From NCBI RefSeq assembly GCF_937873765.1, contig NZ_CALMZC010000052.1, positions 28,731 to 92,730 of the forward strand: DNA of 64,000 nucleotides, in the 5' to 3' direction. Within the stretch, counting starts at the first letter, position 1. Each line of letters starts with the position of its first letter. Source of the DNA: an uncultured Thiothrix sp. (GTDB taxonomy: Bacteria > Pseudomonadota > Gammaproteobacteria > Thiotrichales > Thiotrichaceae). Under the pieces are notes generated by a model. It made no database searches and was not told where the DNA came from. It saw nothing but the letters and a program-made list of their open reading frames with translations. This document shows positions 50,132 to 58,987 of this stretch, piece by piece. The position numbers were made by a program, and so were the translations under genes.

Positions 50132-51094
50132 ATGTTTAGATGGAAAAAGTTGGGGTTGGTTTTTTCCCCACATATAATAAAGAATAGAGCATGGTTAACA
50201 GCATTTGCCCAAGCACCTGCAACGCTTGTTTTCGCTGATTATGTGCGCGTCTATTTTTCCTGCCGCCCACCCGCTGATGAAAAAGGGCAATACGTTAGCT
50301 ATTCTGCCTATGTCGATTTAGATCGTGCCGATTTGCGCCAAGTGTTGCGTGTCAGCGAACAACCGATTTTAAGTTTAGGTGGGTTAGGCGAATTTGATGA
50401 ATTCGGCACTTATCCTGTTTCAGTGATACGCAATGGCGATGAAATCCGTGCTTATTATGCAGGCTGGACACGCTGCGAATCCGTACCCTTTAACGTTGGT
50501 ATTGGTTACGCCACTAGCCACGACAATGGCCTAACCTTCCAGAAATACGGGAATGGCCCCATCTTACCTTATAGCCTTGACGAGCCGTTTGTATTGAGTG
50601 GTCCCAAAATCCGCCGTTTCAACAACACGTGGTATCTGTTTTACATTGCAGGGCGGAGCTGGAAAAACGTTGAGGGACGACCTGAACCTGTCTACAAAAT
50701 CCGCATGGCGACTTCCCAAGATGGCATAACTTGGCATAAGCATAACCAAGACCTGATTGAAAGCCGGATTGAAAAAGACGAAGCCCAAGCCAGCCCTGAC
50801 GTGACTTACGCTAATGGCGAATACCATATGTTCTTTTCCTACCGTTACAGCGCAAATTACCGAGGGAAAACTTATGGCTACCGCATCGGCTACGCCTCCA
50901 GCACCAATCTCACCGATTGGGTGCGTGATGACAGCAAGGCAGGCATTGACGTTGCCACCGAAGGTTGGGATAGCGAAATGATCAGTTACCCTCACGTTTT
51001 GCACTTAGATGGCAAAACTTATTTGTTCTATCTGGGCAACCAAGTGGGGCGTGATGGTTTTGGGCTGGCAGAACTGGAAGGGGAACTGCGATGA
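50132..51094 (+). CDS. Five-bladed beta-propeller protein, GH43/GH130-like (paralogue 1)
   Basis: Repeated motifs such as PATLVFADYVRVYFSCRP, GEFDEFGTYPVSVIR, LYYSLDEPFVLSGPKIRR-like segments and SPDVTYANGEYHMFFSYR indicate the five-bladed propeller of the glycoside hydrolase 43/130 superfamily. Such proteins occur in O-antigen clusters with unknown function. No complete hydrolase acid pair can be assigned, so a phosphorylase, transferase or binding role is possible. Its stop overlaps the start of its paralogue (ATGA). Confidence 0.7.
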   Translation: MFRWKKLGLVFSPHIIKNRAWLTAFAQAPATLVFADYVRVYFSCRPPADEKGQYVSYSAYVDLDRADLRQVLRVSEQPILSLGGLGEFDEFGTYPVSVIRNGDEIRAYYAGWTRCESVPFNVGIGYATSHDNGLTFQKYGNGPILPYSLDEPFVLSGPKIRRFNNTWYLFYIAGRSWKNVEGRPEPVYKIRMATSQDGITWHKHNQDLIESRIEKDEAQASPDVTYANGEYHMFFSYRYSANYRGKTYGYRIGYASSTNLTDWVRDDSKAGIDVATEGWDSEMISYPHVLHLDGKTYLFYLGNQVGRDGFGLAELEGELR

Positions 51095-52047
51095 AATGGC
51101 ACAAACTAGGCAAAATCTTTGATCCCACTGCACACACCTTACCGAATGGCTGTGAGCAATTCGCACAGTCACCGCAAACCTTAGTTTTTGATGACTTTGT
51201 GCGCATTTACTTTTCCACCCGTGCCCGCGATAACAACGGCAAGTTTCTGAGCCATATCGCCTTTGTCGATTTTGCCCCTAATTTGCAGGACATTTTACGG
51301 GTATCCGAGCAAACAGTGATCCCGCTGGGGGAACTGGGTTGCTTCGATGAGCACGGCATTTTCCCGATGAATGTTTTACGCCATGACGGGAAAGTATACG
51401 GCTACACCTGTGGCTGGAACAGGCGGGTATCAGTGTCGGTCGATACCGCCATTGGTTTGGCGGTCAGCGATGATGACGGTTTGACCTTCCAACGCCTAGG
51501 AAAGGGTCCTGTGTTATCCGCTTCTGCCCATGAACCGTGTCTGGTGGGCGATGGCTTTGTGAAAGTCATCAATGGCATATTCCATATGTGGTATATCTTT
51601 GGCACAGGTTGGAAATGTTACGCACCGGATGCCGCCCCCGACCGGACTTACAAGATCGGGCACGCCATTTCCCACAACGGTATTGATTGGCAAAAAGAAG
51701 AAGCCAAACAAATCATTCCTGACAAACTCGGTATTGCCGAAAGCCAAGCCCTTCCCACTGTCATTGGCATCGCTGGCTGTTACCATATGTTCTTCTGCTA
51801 CCGTGAATCGTTTGATTTCCGCAACAATACCAGCCGGGGCTACCGCATTGGCCACGCTTGGTCAGATGACCTCAAACACTGGGAACGTGACGATGAAAAC
51901 CCACAGTTAATAACCAACGACGGGGACTGGGATTCTGCCATGCAATGTTACCCACACGTGTTTGAGTTCCAAGGCAAGGTTTACCTACTTTACAACGGCA
52001 ATGAATTTGGGCGATACGGCTTTGGTTTGGCAGTACTGGAACAATAA
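51091..52047 (+). CDS. Five-bladed beta-propeller protein, GH43/GH130-like (paralogue 2)
   Basis: It aligns over its length with the preceding product: PQTLVFDDFVRIYFSTRARD, GCFDEHGIFPMNVLR, YHMFFCYRESFDFRNN and a final GRYGFGLAVLEQ. The pair clearly arose by tandem duplication but has diverged well, so the two probably act on different residues of one glycan or as a heteromer. The next GNAT gene begins inside its 3' end. Confidence 0.7.
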   Translation: MKWHKLGKIFDPTAHTLPNGCEQFAQSPQTLVFDDFVRIYFSTRARDNNGKFLSHIAFVDFAPNLQDILRVSEQTVIPLGELGCFDEHGIFPMNVLRHDGKVYGYTCGWNRRVSVSVDTAIGLAVSDDDGLTFQRLGKGPVLSASAHEPCLVGDGFVKVINGIFHMWYIFGTGWKCYAPDAAPDRTYKIGHAISHNGIDWQKEEAKQIIPDKLGIAESQALPTVIGIAGCYHMFFCYRESFDFRNNTSRGYRIGHAWSDDLKHWERDDENPQLITNDGDWDSAMQCYPHVFEFQGKVYLLYNGNEFGRYGFGLAVLEQ

Positions 52048-52465
52048 GGCAACGGCAGCGGAACTGCTTGCCCACCTGCAACAATGTGATGCTGCATTTG
52101 TGGCGACATTAGTGCGACGCACCGATTTGCCTGCTTACGCTGATAAGCTGATGCGCTACGCCGAACGCTTTGAGGCGTGGACAGGCGGGCAACTAGCAGG
52201 CGTTGTTGCACTGTATTGCAACTCTACCCAAACCAGGCAAGCCTACATCAGCCATGTCAGCACCTTGCCCACATGGCAAGGGCAAGGCATGGCCAAGGCA
52301 TTACTCCAGCGTGCTTACACTCATGCCCGCATGGTTGGTATGACCCACATCCAACTGGAAGTGGCAACGGACAACTTTGTAGCACTCCGACTTTACCAAC
52401 AACAAGGGTTTGCCGCTACCGGACAAACTACCCATACCGGGCAGCACTTGCGCCTGACACTGTGA
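52001..52465 (+). CDS. GNAT-family N-acetyltransferase
   Basis: The acetyl-CoA-binding region is VSTLPTWQGQGMAKALLQRAY, with LEVATDNFVALRLYQQQGF as the final strand-helix of the fold, both standard GNAT motifs. About 155 residues is normal. The chosen ATG lies in the last 47 bases of the propeller gene, in another frame; an earlier start at 51962 is possible. Next to the aminotransferase and WbqC-like genes, acetylation of an amino sugar is a plausible role. Confidence 0.78.
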   Translation: MNLGDTALVWQYWNNKATAAELLAHLQQCDAAFVATLVRRTDLPAYADKLMRYAERFEAWTGGQLAGVVALYCNSTQTRQAYISHVSTLPTWQGQGMAKALLQRAYTHARMVGMTHIQLEVATDNFVALRLYQQQGFAATGQTTHTGQHLRLTL

Positions 52466-52478
52466 AGGGAGGGAAAAC

Positions 52479-53228
52479 ATGCAAAACCAACGTGATTACA
52501 ACCTTGAGGGTCAAGACGCCCGTGAACACAAGTACGCTTACGGCTTCGACTTTGATGTCATGCACCCATATATGTTGCGTTCTTTCGAGCCGTTTTTTCG
52601 TCAGGGTAGTTTACTGGAATTGGGCAGTTACCAAGGGGATTTCACCGGCCGTTTCTTGCCCTATTTTGACGACATTACCTGTGTAGAAGCCTCTGACGAA
52701 GCCATTGGCATTGCCCAGAACCGTTTGGGCACGCAGGTGCAATTCATTAACGCTACCTTTGAAAAGGTCACATTACCCAAACGTTATGACAACATTGTAC
52801 TAACCCACGTACTGGAACATCTGGATGACCCGGTACAGGTGCTCAAACGCATCAATGCGGAATGGCTGACGGAAAAGGGGAGGTTTTTCCTCGTTTGCCC
52901 CAATGCCAACGCTCCTTCACGCCAGATTGCAGTGAAAATGGGGTTGATTTCGCATAACACCGCCGTCACCCCTGCGGAAGCAGAACACGGGCATCGCTGC
53001 ACTTATGCTTTAGACACATTGGAACGCGATGCCATTGCCGCAGGACTGAAAGTGATTCACCGTTCCGGCATTTTTTTCAAAGCCCTCGCCAATTTCCAAT
53101 GGGATCGGTTATTGCAGACCGACATTATATCCCCCGCGTATCTGGAAGGGTGCTACCACTTGGGGCAACAGTACCCGGAATTGTGTTCCAGCATTTTTCT
53201 GCTGTGTGAAGCAGGTAAGCCACGCTAA
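52479..53228 (+). CDS. SAM-dependent methyltransferase, class I
   Basis: The SAM motif LLELGSYQGDFTGRFL is followed by the acidic strand VEASDEAI and the post-I motif NIVLTHVLEHLDDPVQVL, a normal class I fold. The N-terminus DYNLEGQDAREHKYAYGFDFDVMHPYML is like that of sugar-modifying methyltransferases in surface-glycan clusters. A strong GGGAGG stands upstream of the ATG. Substrate is unknown. Confidence 0.83.
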   Translation: MQNQRDYNLEGQDAREHKYAYGFDFDVMHPYMLRSFEPFFRQGSLLELGSYQGDFTGRFLPYFDDITCVEASDEAIGIAQNRLGTQVQFINATFEKVTLPKRYDNIVLTHVLEHLDDPVQVLKRINAEWLTEKGRFFLVCPNANAPSRQIAVKMGLISHNTAVTPAEAEHGHRCTYALDTLERDAIAAGLKVIHRSGIFFKALANFQWDRLLQTDIISPAYLEGCYHLGQQYPELCSSIFLLCEAGKPR

Positions 53229-53234
53229 ACCACC

Positions 53235-54770
53235 ATGTCACTGAAAGCCAACATCATAGCCTCGTACTTGAGCCAAACATACATCACGCTGGCAAGTGTA
53301 ATGGTGTTGCCCTTGTATATCCGTTACATGGGTGCAGAAGCCTACGGTTTGGTGGGCTTTTTCACCCTGTTGCAAGTCTGGTTTGGTTTGTTGGATATGG
53401 GTCTAACACCAATGCTGGCACGGGAAACCGCTCGCTTTCACGGTGGGGGCATGGATATATTGGCTTATCGCCAATTGGTCAGGGCGTTGGAAGGGGTGTT
53501 TATCCTGTCTGCAGTGGGTGGTGGTTTACTCCTGTTCGTTGGAGCTGGTTACATTGCACAACATTGGTTGCAAACCAACGCCTTACCCTTACAACAAGTG
53601 GAAACCGCCATCCAACTGATGGCTATCACTATTGCAGTGCGTTGGCTGGGTGGGGTTTACCGCAGCACCTTGAGTGGCGCGGAACGACTCGTGGAACTCA
53701 GTCTGTTTAACGCAATCATTGCCACCTTGCGTACCGTTGGAGTATTGCCCATGCTGCTATGGGTGGATGCCAGTCCATTAGCGTTTTTCCTATTTCAATT
53801 AGTTGTCACTGCACTGGAAACGATAGGGTTGTGGCTTTACGCCTACCGTTGTTTGCCACGCATTGCCCCACTGCAACACTTGGGTTGGAGATTTTCCCCA
53901 CTGAAAAACGTGTATCGCTTTTCGCTAGGCATTGCCTTTGCCTCACTGGTTTGGGTGCTCATCACCCAAGTGGACAAATTGCTTTTGTCACACCTGCTTC
54001 CACTAGCAGATTACGGCTATTTCACCTTGGCAGTTTTGGTTGCCAGCAGCGTAACTTTACTCAGCACCCCCATTAGTACTGCTCTATTACCGCGCTTGGC
54101 AAAACTGGACGCTGAAGGTAACGGCAACACATTACTCCAGCTTTACCGCCAAACCACGCAATGGGTGACACTGTTGGCAAGCAGTGCGGCAGTGACATTG
54201 GCATTGTGTGCCGAACCCTTACTCGAACTTTGGACAGGGAATACCCAATTAGCACAACAAGCCGCACCGATCTTGCGTTTGTACGCAGTAGGCAACAGCA
54301 TTTTAGCAGTATGTGCCTTCCCCTATTACCTGCAATACGCCAAAGGCGATTTGCGGCTGCACCTGATTGGTAATGCCTTGTTCATTGTGTTGCTTGTGCC
54401 TGCCACCGTGTTGTCAACATTGCACTTTGGGGCTATTGGGGCGGGGTATGCGTGGCTGGCAAGCAATCTCATCAGCTTTTTACTGTGGTTGCCTTTTATT
54501 CATCGTCGGTTTGCCCCCGGTTTGCACTGGGGTTGGGTGGGGCAAGACATTTTCCCTATTCTATCTGCGGCTGCCTTAGCGGGTTATGGGATGCAATGGC
54601 TATTACCGCACAACAGCACAGCATGGGTTCAGCTTGCAGAAACCTTGCTCATCGGATTATCCGCGCTATTGGCAGGCATAACCGCATCCACTGACCTGCG
54701 CACACGCATAACAACGAAGTATAAACTCTATGGCGCAACCACTGATTTCTGTTTGCATCGTCACTTATAA
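53235..54770 (+). CDS. wzx: Wzx-type polysaccharide flippase
   Basis: The protein has about 12-14 membrane segments and the start ANIIASYLSQTYITLASVMVLPLYIRYMGAEAYGLVGFF, as in oligosaccharide flippases of the MATE/MVF superfamily. It moves lipid-linked repeat units to the periplasmic face. No Wzy polymerase is obvious in the cluster, but the TMTC-like protein could take over transfer to an acceptor. The 3' end overlaps the next gene by 41 bases. Confidence 0.87.
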   Translation: MSLKANIIASYLSQTYITLASVMVLPLYIRYMGAEAYGLVGFFTLLQVWFGLLDMGLTPMLARETARFHGGGMDILAYRQLVRALEGVFILSAVGGGLLLFVGAGYIAQHWLQTNALPLQQVETAIQLMAITIAVRWLGGVYRSTLSGAERLVELSLFNAIIATLRTVGVLPMLLWVDASPLAFFLFQLVVTALETIGLWLYAYRCLPRIAPLQHLGWRFSPLKNVYRFSLGIAFASLVWVLITQVDKLLLSHLLPLADYGYFTLAVLVASSVTLLSTPISTALLPRLAKLDAEGNGNTLLQLYRQTTQWVTLLASSAAVTLALCAEPLLELWTGNTQLAQQAAPILRLYAVGNSILAVCAFPYYLQYAKGDLRLHLIGNALFIVLLVPATVLSTLHFGAIGAGYAWLASNLISFLLWLPFIHRRFAPGLHWGWVGQDIFPILSAAALAGYGMQWLLPHNSTAWVQLAETLLIGLSALLAGITASTDLRTRITTKYKLYGATTDFCLHRHL

Positions 54771-55683
54771 CCACCAAGCCTACATTGCCGATTGCCTGAT
54801 GGGGGTATTGGGGCAATGGGGTGATTTCCGACTGGACATTATTGTGGGCGACGATGCATCCAGCGATGCCACTACCGCCATTGTGCAAGCCATTGCAGAA
54901 CAATATCCCGGTATTATCCGTTTATTTACCCATCCCCAAAATGTGGGGCCTTCACAAAACCTGCACTTCACCATCGCCCAAGCCCACGGCGATTTCATTG
55001 CCCATCTGGATGGGGACGATTTTTGGTTGCCGGGTAAGCTACAGGCACAATTGGCATTCCTGCAAACTCATTTGGACTGCCCCGCGTGTTATACCAATGC
55101 CATGGCAATTACCCATGAAAAAATCGCAGTGGGCTATTTTAACCCGCACTTACCGGAACGGATAGATTTAGCCCATCTATTGCAAGCTGGTAATTTCTTG
55201 AACAACAGTTCCATGTTGTACCGAGCAACCTACCGTATGCCACTACTTGCCCTCGCTGACCAATTGATTGATTACCGCATCCATCTGAGTTTTGCCCAAC
55301 ATGGGGCAATCGGCTTCCTCAACGCCGTTTTAACAGCATACCGCACCAATAGCACTGCTTCACAAATGACCACAATGCGTAGCCAAGTGTTAAAGCTTTA
55401 CGTCGATGCTTTACTGGCAATGGAAACCCATACCGATCCTGCTATGTTCAAAGCTGCAATTCAAGCCTTTTATCGTGTGTACTTTCTCAACTTGTACCTC
55501 AACTACGATGCCGTTACCCGAACCCACGTATTGACGCAATTGCAGGCACATTATCCACTACACTGGACAGAGGTTGTGTTTGGAGTTCTACCCTTCACGT
55601 TTTGGTCGGAACTCAAGGGTTGGCTTTATAAAAAAACTATCGGTCGTCAATTGCGTTTTTTACAACGCAACGGCACGAACTGA
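54730..55683 (+). CDS. Glycosyltransferase family 2
   Basis: The start PLISVCIVTYNHQAYIADCL and the motifs VGDDASSDATTAIVQ and AHLDGDDFWLPGKLQAQ show an inverting GT-A enzyme with a DxD-type DGDD. The length of 317 residues is usual. It overlaps the flippase gene and precedes a methyltransferase gene after 18 bases. The sugar is unknown. Confidence 0.87.
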   Translation: MAQPLISVCIVTYNHQAYIADCLMGVLGQWGDFRLDIIVGDDASSDATTAIVQAIAEQYPGIIRLFTHPQNVGPSQNLHFTIAQAHGDFIAHLDGDDFWLPGKLQAQLAFLQTHLDCPACYTNAMAITHEKIAVGYFNPHLPERIDLAHLLQAGNFLNNSSMLYRATYRMPLLALADQLIDYRIHLSFAQHGAIGFLNAVLTAYRTNSTASQMTTMRSQVLKLYVDALLAMETHTDPAMFKAAIQAFYRVYFLNLYLNYDAVTRTHVLTQLQAHYPLHWTEVVFGVLPFTFWSELKGWLYKKTIGRQLRFLQRNGTN

Positions 55684-55701
55684 TTACCTAGAGGCATCAC
55701 C

Positions 55702-56481
55702 ATGAAGCTATCTGCCCAAAAAATTATCCGCCTCAGCAAGCGCTATGCTATGTTGGCTTCACCCTTAAAAACCAAGCAATGTTGCCTGTGTGGGCATAAG
55801 GTTGCAGGTTTCCTCGCCCATGCCGGTGGCTGGAAAAAAGCCCCCCAACTGATGACCGCACTCAAAATGGTGGGCAGTGACATTGACCATTTCGCCTGTC
55901 CAGTGTGTTATTCCCATGACCGCGAACGACACCAATGGCTTTACTGGCAGGCAGCAGGTTTGCTGCCACGGATGCACGGGGCGCATATCCTGCATTTCGC
56001 TCCGGAACAACACTTGGCACAACGTGTTGCCGCACAACAACCAGCAACTTATATCAAGGCAGATTTATACCCTAACGCTGCCGATATCCAGAAAGTGGAT
56101 CTGCTCCAGATGCCATTTACAGATGACCAGTTTAACTTCCTGATTGCCAACCACGTCATGGAACATGTGGCTAATGTCAGCCAAGCTCTTGCTGAAATCT
56201 GGCGGGTCTTGAAACCGGGTGGTTGGGCAATCCTGCAAACACCGTATTGCGCCACCTTGCAACACACATGGGAAGATGCAGGCATCCAGTCTACTACACA
56301 ACGGCTTGCCGCTTACGGGCAAGAAGATCATGTACGTTTATTTGGACAAGACATTTTTACCCGTATTGAGGCTATCGGTTTTTCATCCTTGGTAACGACA
56401 CATAATGAACTATTACCTAACACATCCTCTAAAAAATACGGTGTAAACCTAAATGAACCCTTCATGTTATTTAGAAAATGA
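55702..56481 (+). CDS. SAM-dependent methyltransferase with N-terminal Cys pairs
   Basis: The N-terminus has CCLCGHK and CPVCYSHDRER, two Cys pairs that may bind zinc, followed by HILHFAPEQHLAQ as a divergent SAM motif I and NFLIANHVMEHV for the post-I segment. WRVLKPGGWAILQTPYC is typical of class I methyltransferases. It is the last intact gene of this plus-strand operon; the following 430 bases hold a decayed acyltransferase. Confidence 0.83.
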   Translation: MKLSAQKIIRLSKRYAMLASPLKTKQCCLCGHKVAGFLAHAGGWKKAPQLMTALKMVGSDIDHFACPVCYSHDRERHQWLYWQAAGLLPRMHGAHILHFAPEQHLAQRVAAQQPATYIKADLYPNAADIQKVDLLQMPFTDDQFNFLIANHVMEHVANVSQALAEIWRVLKPGGWAILQTPYCATLQHTWEDAGIQSTTQRLAAYGQEDHVRLFGQDIFTRIEAIGFSSLVTTHNELLPNTSSKKYGVNLNEPFMLFRK

Positions 56482-56518
56482 CGGAATAAAATAGCTTTGA
56501 TGGTTTACGATTAATTAG

Positions 56519-56974
56519 TACACTTTTAGTTTTATAATAGGCCATCAACTTGCACTGTTCGGCAGGTTTGAAATAGGTGCAATTGCTGATCATTCTTTTG
56601 GCAAAGCTGGCTTATATATTTTTCTATTAATGCATATCTTTCTAACCTAAGCTAGGAGCATAATCTAAACCTATTTTTTTATTCAGACGTTTTTTGATAA
56701 TAATTCCTATAATTAATAAACTAGGTATTTTAGTGCTCTTTCTTATGGAGCTTACCTCTATATGTGGTCAACACAACAACTTTACATATATTATTTAGGC
56801 ATAATGATTAACTATAGTTTAATACTGATACTATCAATAATTATAACACTAATGATAGTATCATATTCGGGACAGCTCATTGAAAAGAAGTACATTCAGT
56901 TAAAATCTCGCACCTTTAAATCATACAACTTAAAAACAAGTGATGATATTTTGAAATCATTCGTGCTAAAGTAA
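56519..56974 (+). pseudogene. Remnant of an acyltransferase_3 (OafA-like) gene
   Basis: Two separate pieces remain. At 56519-56650 a 43-codon open stretch encodes HQLALFGRFEIGAIADHS and then FGKAGLYIFLLMHIF, which resembles the N-terminal active-site and first-helix region of integral-membrane acyltransferases. At 56762-56974 a second stretch encodes YYLGIMINYSLILILSIIIT and VSYSGQLIEKKYIQLKSRTF, resembling the last helix and the S-x-x-x-I-E-K tail of the same family. The middle of about 250 residues is lost. The end overlaps the convergent glycosyltransferase gene. The reading is by motif pattern and is moderately uncertain. Confidence 0.5.
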
Positions 56975-57896
56975 AATTTTCTTCAACACTTGTACGATTA
57001 AACTCTCCCATTTGCTGGCATAATTGCGGATTATCCGCCAATGTTTGCACTGCATTGGCAAATGCCTCTACATCACCTAAAGGACACAACAAACCGCCTT
57101 GCCCATGCGTTACCACTTCTGGCAACGCCGAACTGTCAGTTGCTACCACAGGTAAACCACATGCCATTGCCTCGACTGCGGCTAACCCAAAACCTTCACG
57201 CACGGTCGGAAAAAGTAAAATATCCATGTCGCGATACAAATCAGGCATATTTTCATGCGTAATACGACCTAATGGACGCAAGCGGGGATGTGCAAGCAAT
57301 TCTCCTTTCTCACGTAAACCAGAGGTATAATAAATAACAACGCGCTCATCCAAACGTTGAATAATCGGTAAAAGCCAATGCGCTCCTTTACGTCGTGTTA
57401 AATTCCCGCTAAATAAAACTTTAATTTCCTTACCTACATGACGTTTTTTAGGGATAAAGCGCTGCTCATCTACGCCATTGTAAATTATTTTAATTTGCTT
57501 TTTTATTTTCAAATCTCGTTGAGCTAAATCAGCCGTAAATTGACTTACTGCAGTAATAACTGTGGCCTTTTTTACTGCTGCTTCATATAACCAACGCAGA
57601 TCAGTACATCCATGAATTTTTTGTAAGCCACTACTGTAAGGATGCAATGCTTTATCAATGGCATAACCATGAAATGTCACCACTAGTGGAGTATCTTTAC
57701 GTGTATGAAAGATGGCTGAGTCTGGCAGCGCATGTATTAATTTTGCTGGAAAACTTCGCCCTAATGGATAAAACGCAGGTGGGAAAAAACTACGTTTCGG
57801 TGAGCATGCTACTACATGGTAGTTAGGTAAATGCCTTGCTAAAGTTGAATGCACAACAAAGGCTCCGCTACCATAAGGTATTGGGCTAACAATCAT
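56916..57896 (-). CDS. Glycosyltransferase family 4
   Basis: The start MIVSPIPYGSGAFVVHSTLARHLP has the Gly-rich acceptor loop, and the C-terminal half has IIYNGVDEQRFIP, KVLFSGNLTRRKGAHWLLP and TVREGFGLAAVEAMACGLPVVA with the E-x7-E region. The length of 326 residues is slightly short for GT4. The start overlaps the stop of the upstream methyltransferase gene by 4 bases. Composition is AT-rich again, unlike the genes at 50132-56481. Confidence 0.86.
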   Translation of the reverse strand: MIVSPIPYGSGAFVVHSTLARHLPNYHVVACSPKRSFFPPAFYPLGRSFPAKLIHALPDSAIFHTRKDTPLVVTFHGYAIDKALHPYSSGLQKIHGCTDLRWLYEAAVKKATVITAVSQFTADLAQRDLKIKKQIKIIYNGVDEQRFIPKKRHVGKEIKVLFSGNLTRRKGAHWLLPIIQRLDERVVIYYTSGLREKGELLAHPRLRPLGRITHENMPDLYRDMDILLFPTVREGFGLAAVEAMACGLPVVATDSSALPEVVTHGQGGLLCPLGDVEAFANAVQTLADNPQLCQQMGEFNRTSVEENFTLARMISKYHHLFLSCMI

Positions 57897-58630
57897 TTCT
57901 CTAAAACCATAAAGTAACCCAAAGGAAAGTTTTTAGCTGTTATATTTCTTATTTTTTGACCCCATTTTGTTCTACCAAATCCAATAGCTATTTTTTGAAA
58001 CAAAGTCGCAAAAAATACTCCACCGAACGGAATAAATTGCAAGTGTTTAGAAGTTATATCTACTAGAACATCAATAGACCCACCAGATCTATCAAGTTGA
58101 ATAATGTTTAAATTAGCTTGCTCAGCAAAGCGACGTAATGCAAACTCCGTATAACGATAATAATCATGTGGGGATTCATGTAAACAATAGAAAAAAGGTA
58201 CATTCAGTATAATTCGCCCACCTTTACTTAAAACCCTACTCATTTCATGAAATAGTTTGAGGGGTTCAGGAATATGTTCTAAAACATCAGAGAGCAGAAT
58301 AGTATCGAATTTTTCATCTGGAAATGGTAAGGTCTTAGTTAAATCGTGAGCAATATCCAAATAAGTAGACCCATGCAATGACCCTCCCCAATCTACACAA
58401 GTATTATCCACAATATATGTTTGGTACATACCGAAAAAGGGCACATTACCACACCCCAAATCCAGTAACTGCCCTTTTGCATAAACAACCAAGTGATTGG
58501 CATACCACATTGCTGTTAGGTCAGCAACTAAACGCGACCCGATAGCCAGTTGTTGAGGATTTCTCGAAGCTCGCCATTGCCCATGATGGAATTCGAACTT
58601 AGTGGGTATCCAGTTATTTTTATTCTTCAA
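57893..58630 (-). CDS. SAM-dependent methyltransferase, class I
   Basis: LLDLGCGNVPFFGMYQ is SAM motif I; DIAHDLTKTLPFPDEKFDTILLSDVLEHI is motif II plus post-I; and VLSKGGRIILNVPF is motif III. The end (HESPHDYYRYTEFALRRFAEQANL) is usual for methyltransferases in polysaccharide clusters. It forms a two-gene minus-strand unit with the glycosyltransferase, opposite to the rest of the cluster. Promoter is presumably in 58631-58757. Confidence 0.85.
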   Translation of the reverse strand: MKNKNNWIPTKFEFHHGQWRASRNPQQLAIGSRLVADLTAMWYANHLVVYAKGQLLDLGCGNVPFFGMYQTYIVDNTCVDWGGSLHGSTYLDIAHDLTKTLPFPDEKFDTILLSDVLEHIPEPLKLFHEMSRVLSKGGRIILNVPFFYCLHESPHDYYRYTEFALRRFAEQANLNIIQLDRSGGSIDVLVDITSKHLQFIPFGGVFFATLFQKIAIGFGRTKWGQKIRNITAKNFPLGYFMVLEK

Positions 58631-58757
58631 TTTATAGACCGCTTATCAGTTCAAGCTTTGATAGACAGACAATAAGCTTGTCGCCCTAGTGTGCTTATTG
58701 ATACTATTTATATGGGCATAGTATAACATCAAAAAATAATTTTGTGGAATAACAAAA

Positions 58758-58910
58758 ATGAAGCCACTCAACCACTTTGTAATTGCTGTTCTTGGACTTG
58801 GCTATGTAGGTTTGCCTTTAGCAGCCGAGTTTGGTAAGTACTATCCGACCATTGGTTTTGATATCAATGCTTAACGTATTGGTGAGCTTCAATCTGGACG
58901 GGATCTTAGC
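58758..58910 (+). pseudogene. 5' remnant of a nucleotide-sugar dehydrogenase gene (TviB/WbpA-like)
   Basis: The ATG-started frame encodes FVIAVLGLGYVGLPLAAEFG, then YPTIGFDINA, the NAD-binding start of UDP-GlcNAc/GlcNAc-type 6-dehydrogenases. A TAA stops the frame where the family has a Lys or similar residue, and RIGELQSGRDLS continues after it in the same frame. After about 58910 the match ends and nothing of the remaining 370 residues is seen. It sits in the 357-base gap before pilB. Loss of this gene would stop the cell making the corresponding uronic amino sugar here. Confidence 0.8.
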
Positions 58911-58987
58911 TGTTTTTTTCTTAATCACTAACTTAGTATTCCCTATTAATGACTTTTAATTAAAATAATAACAAATCACCATATCTC

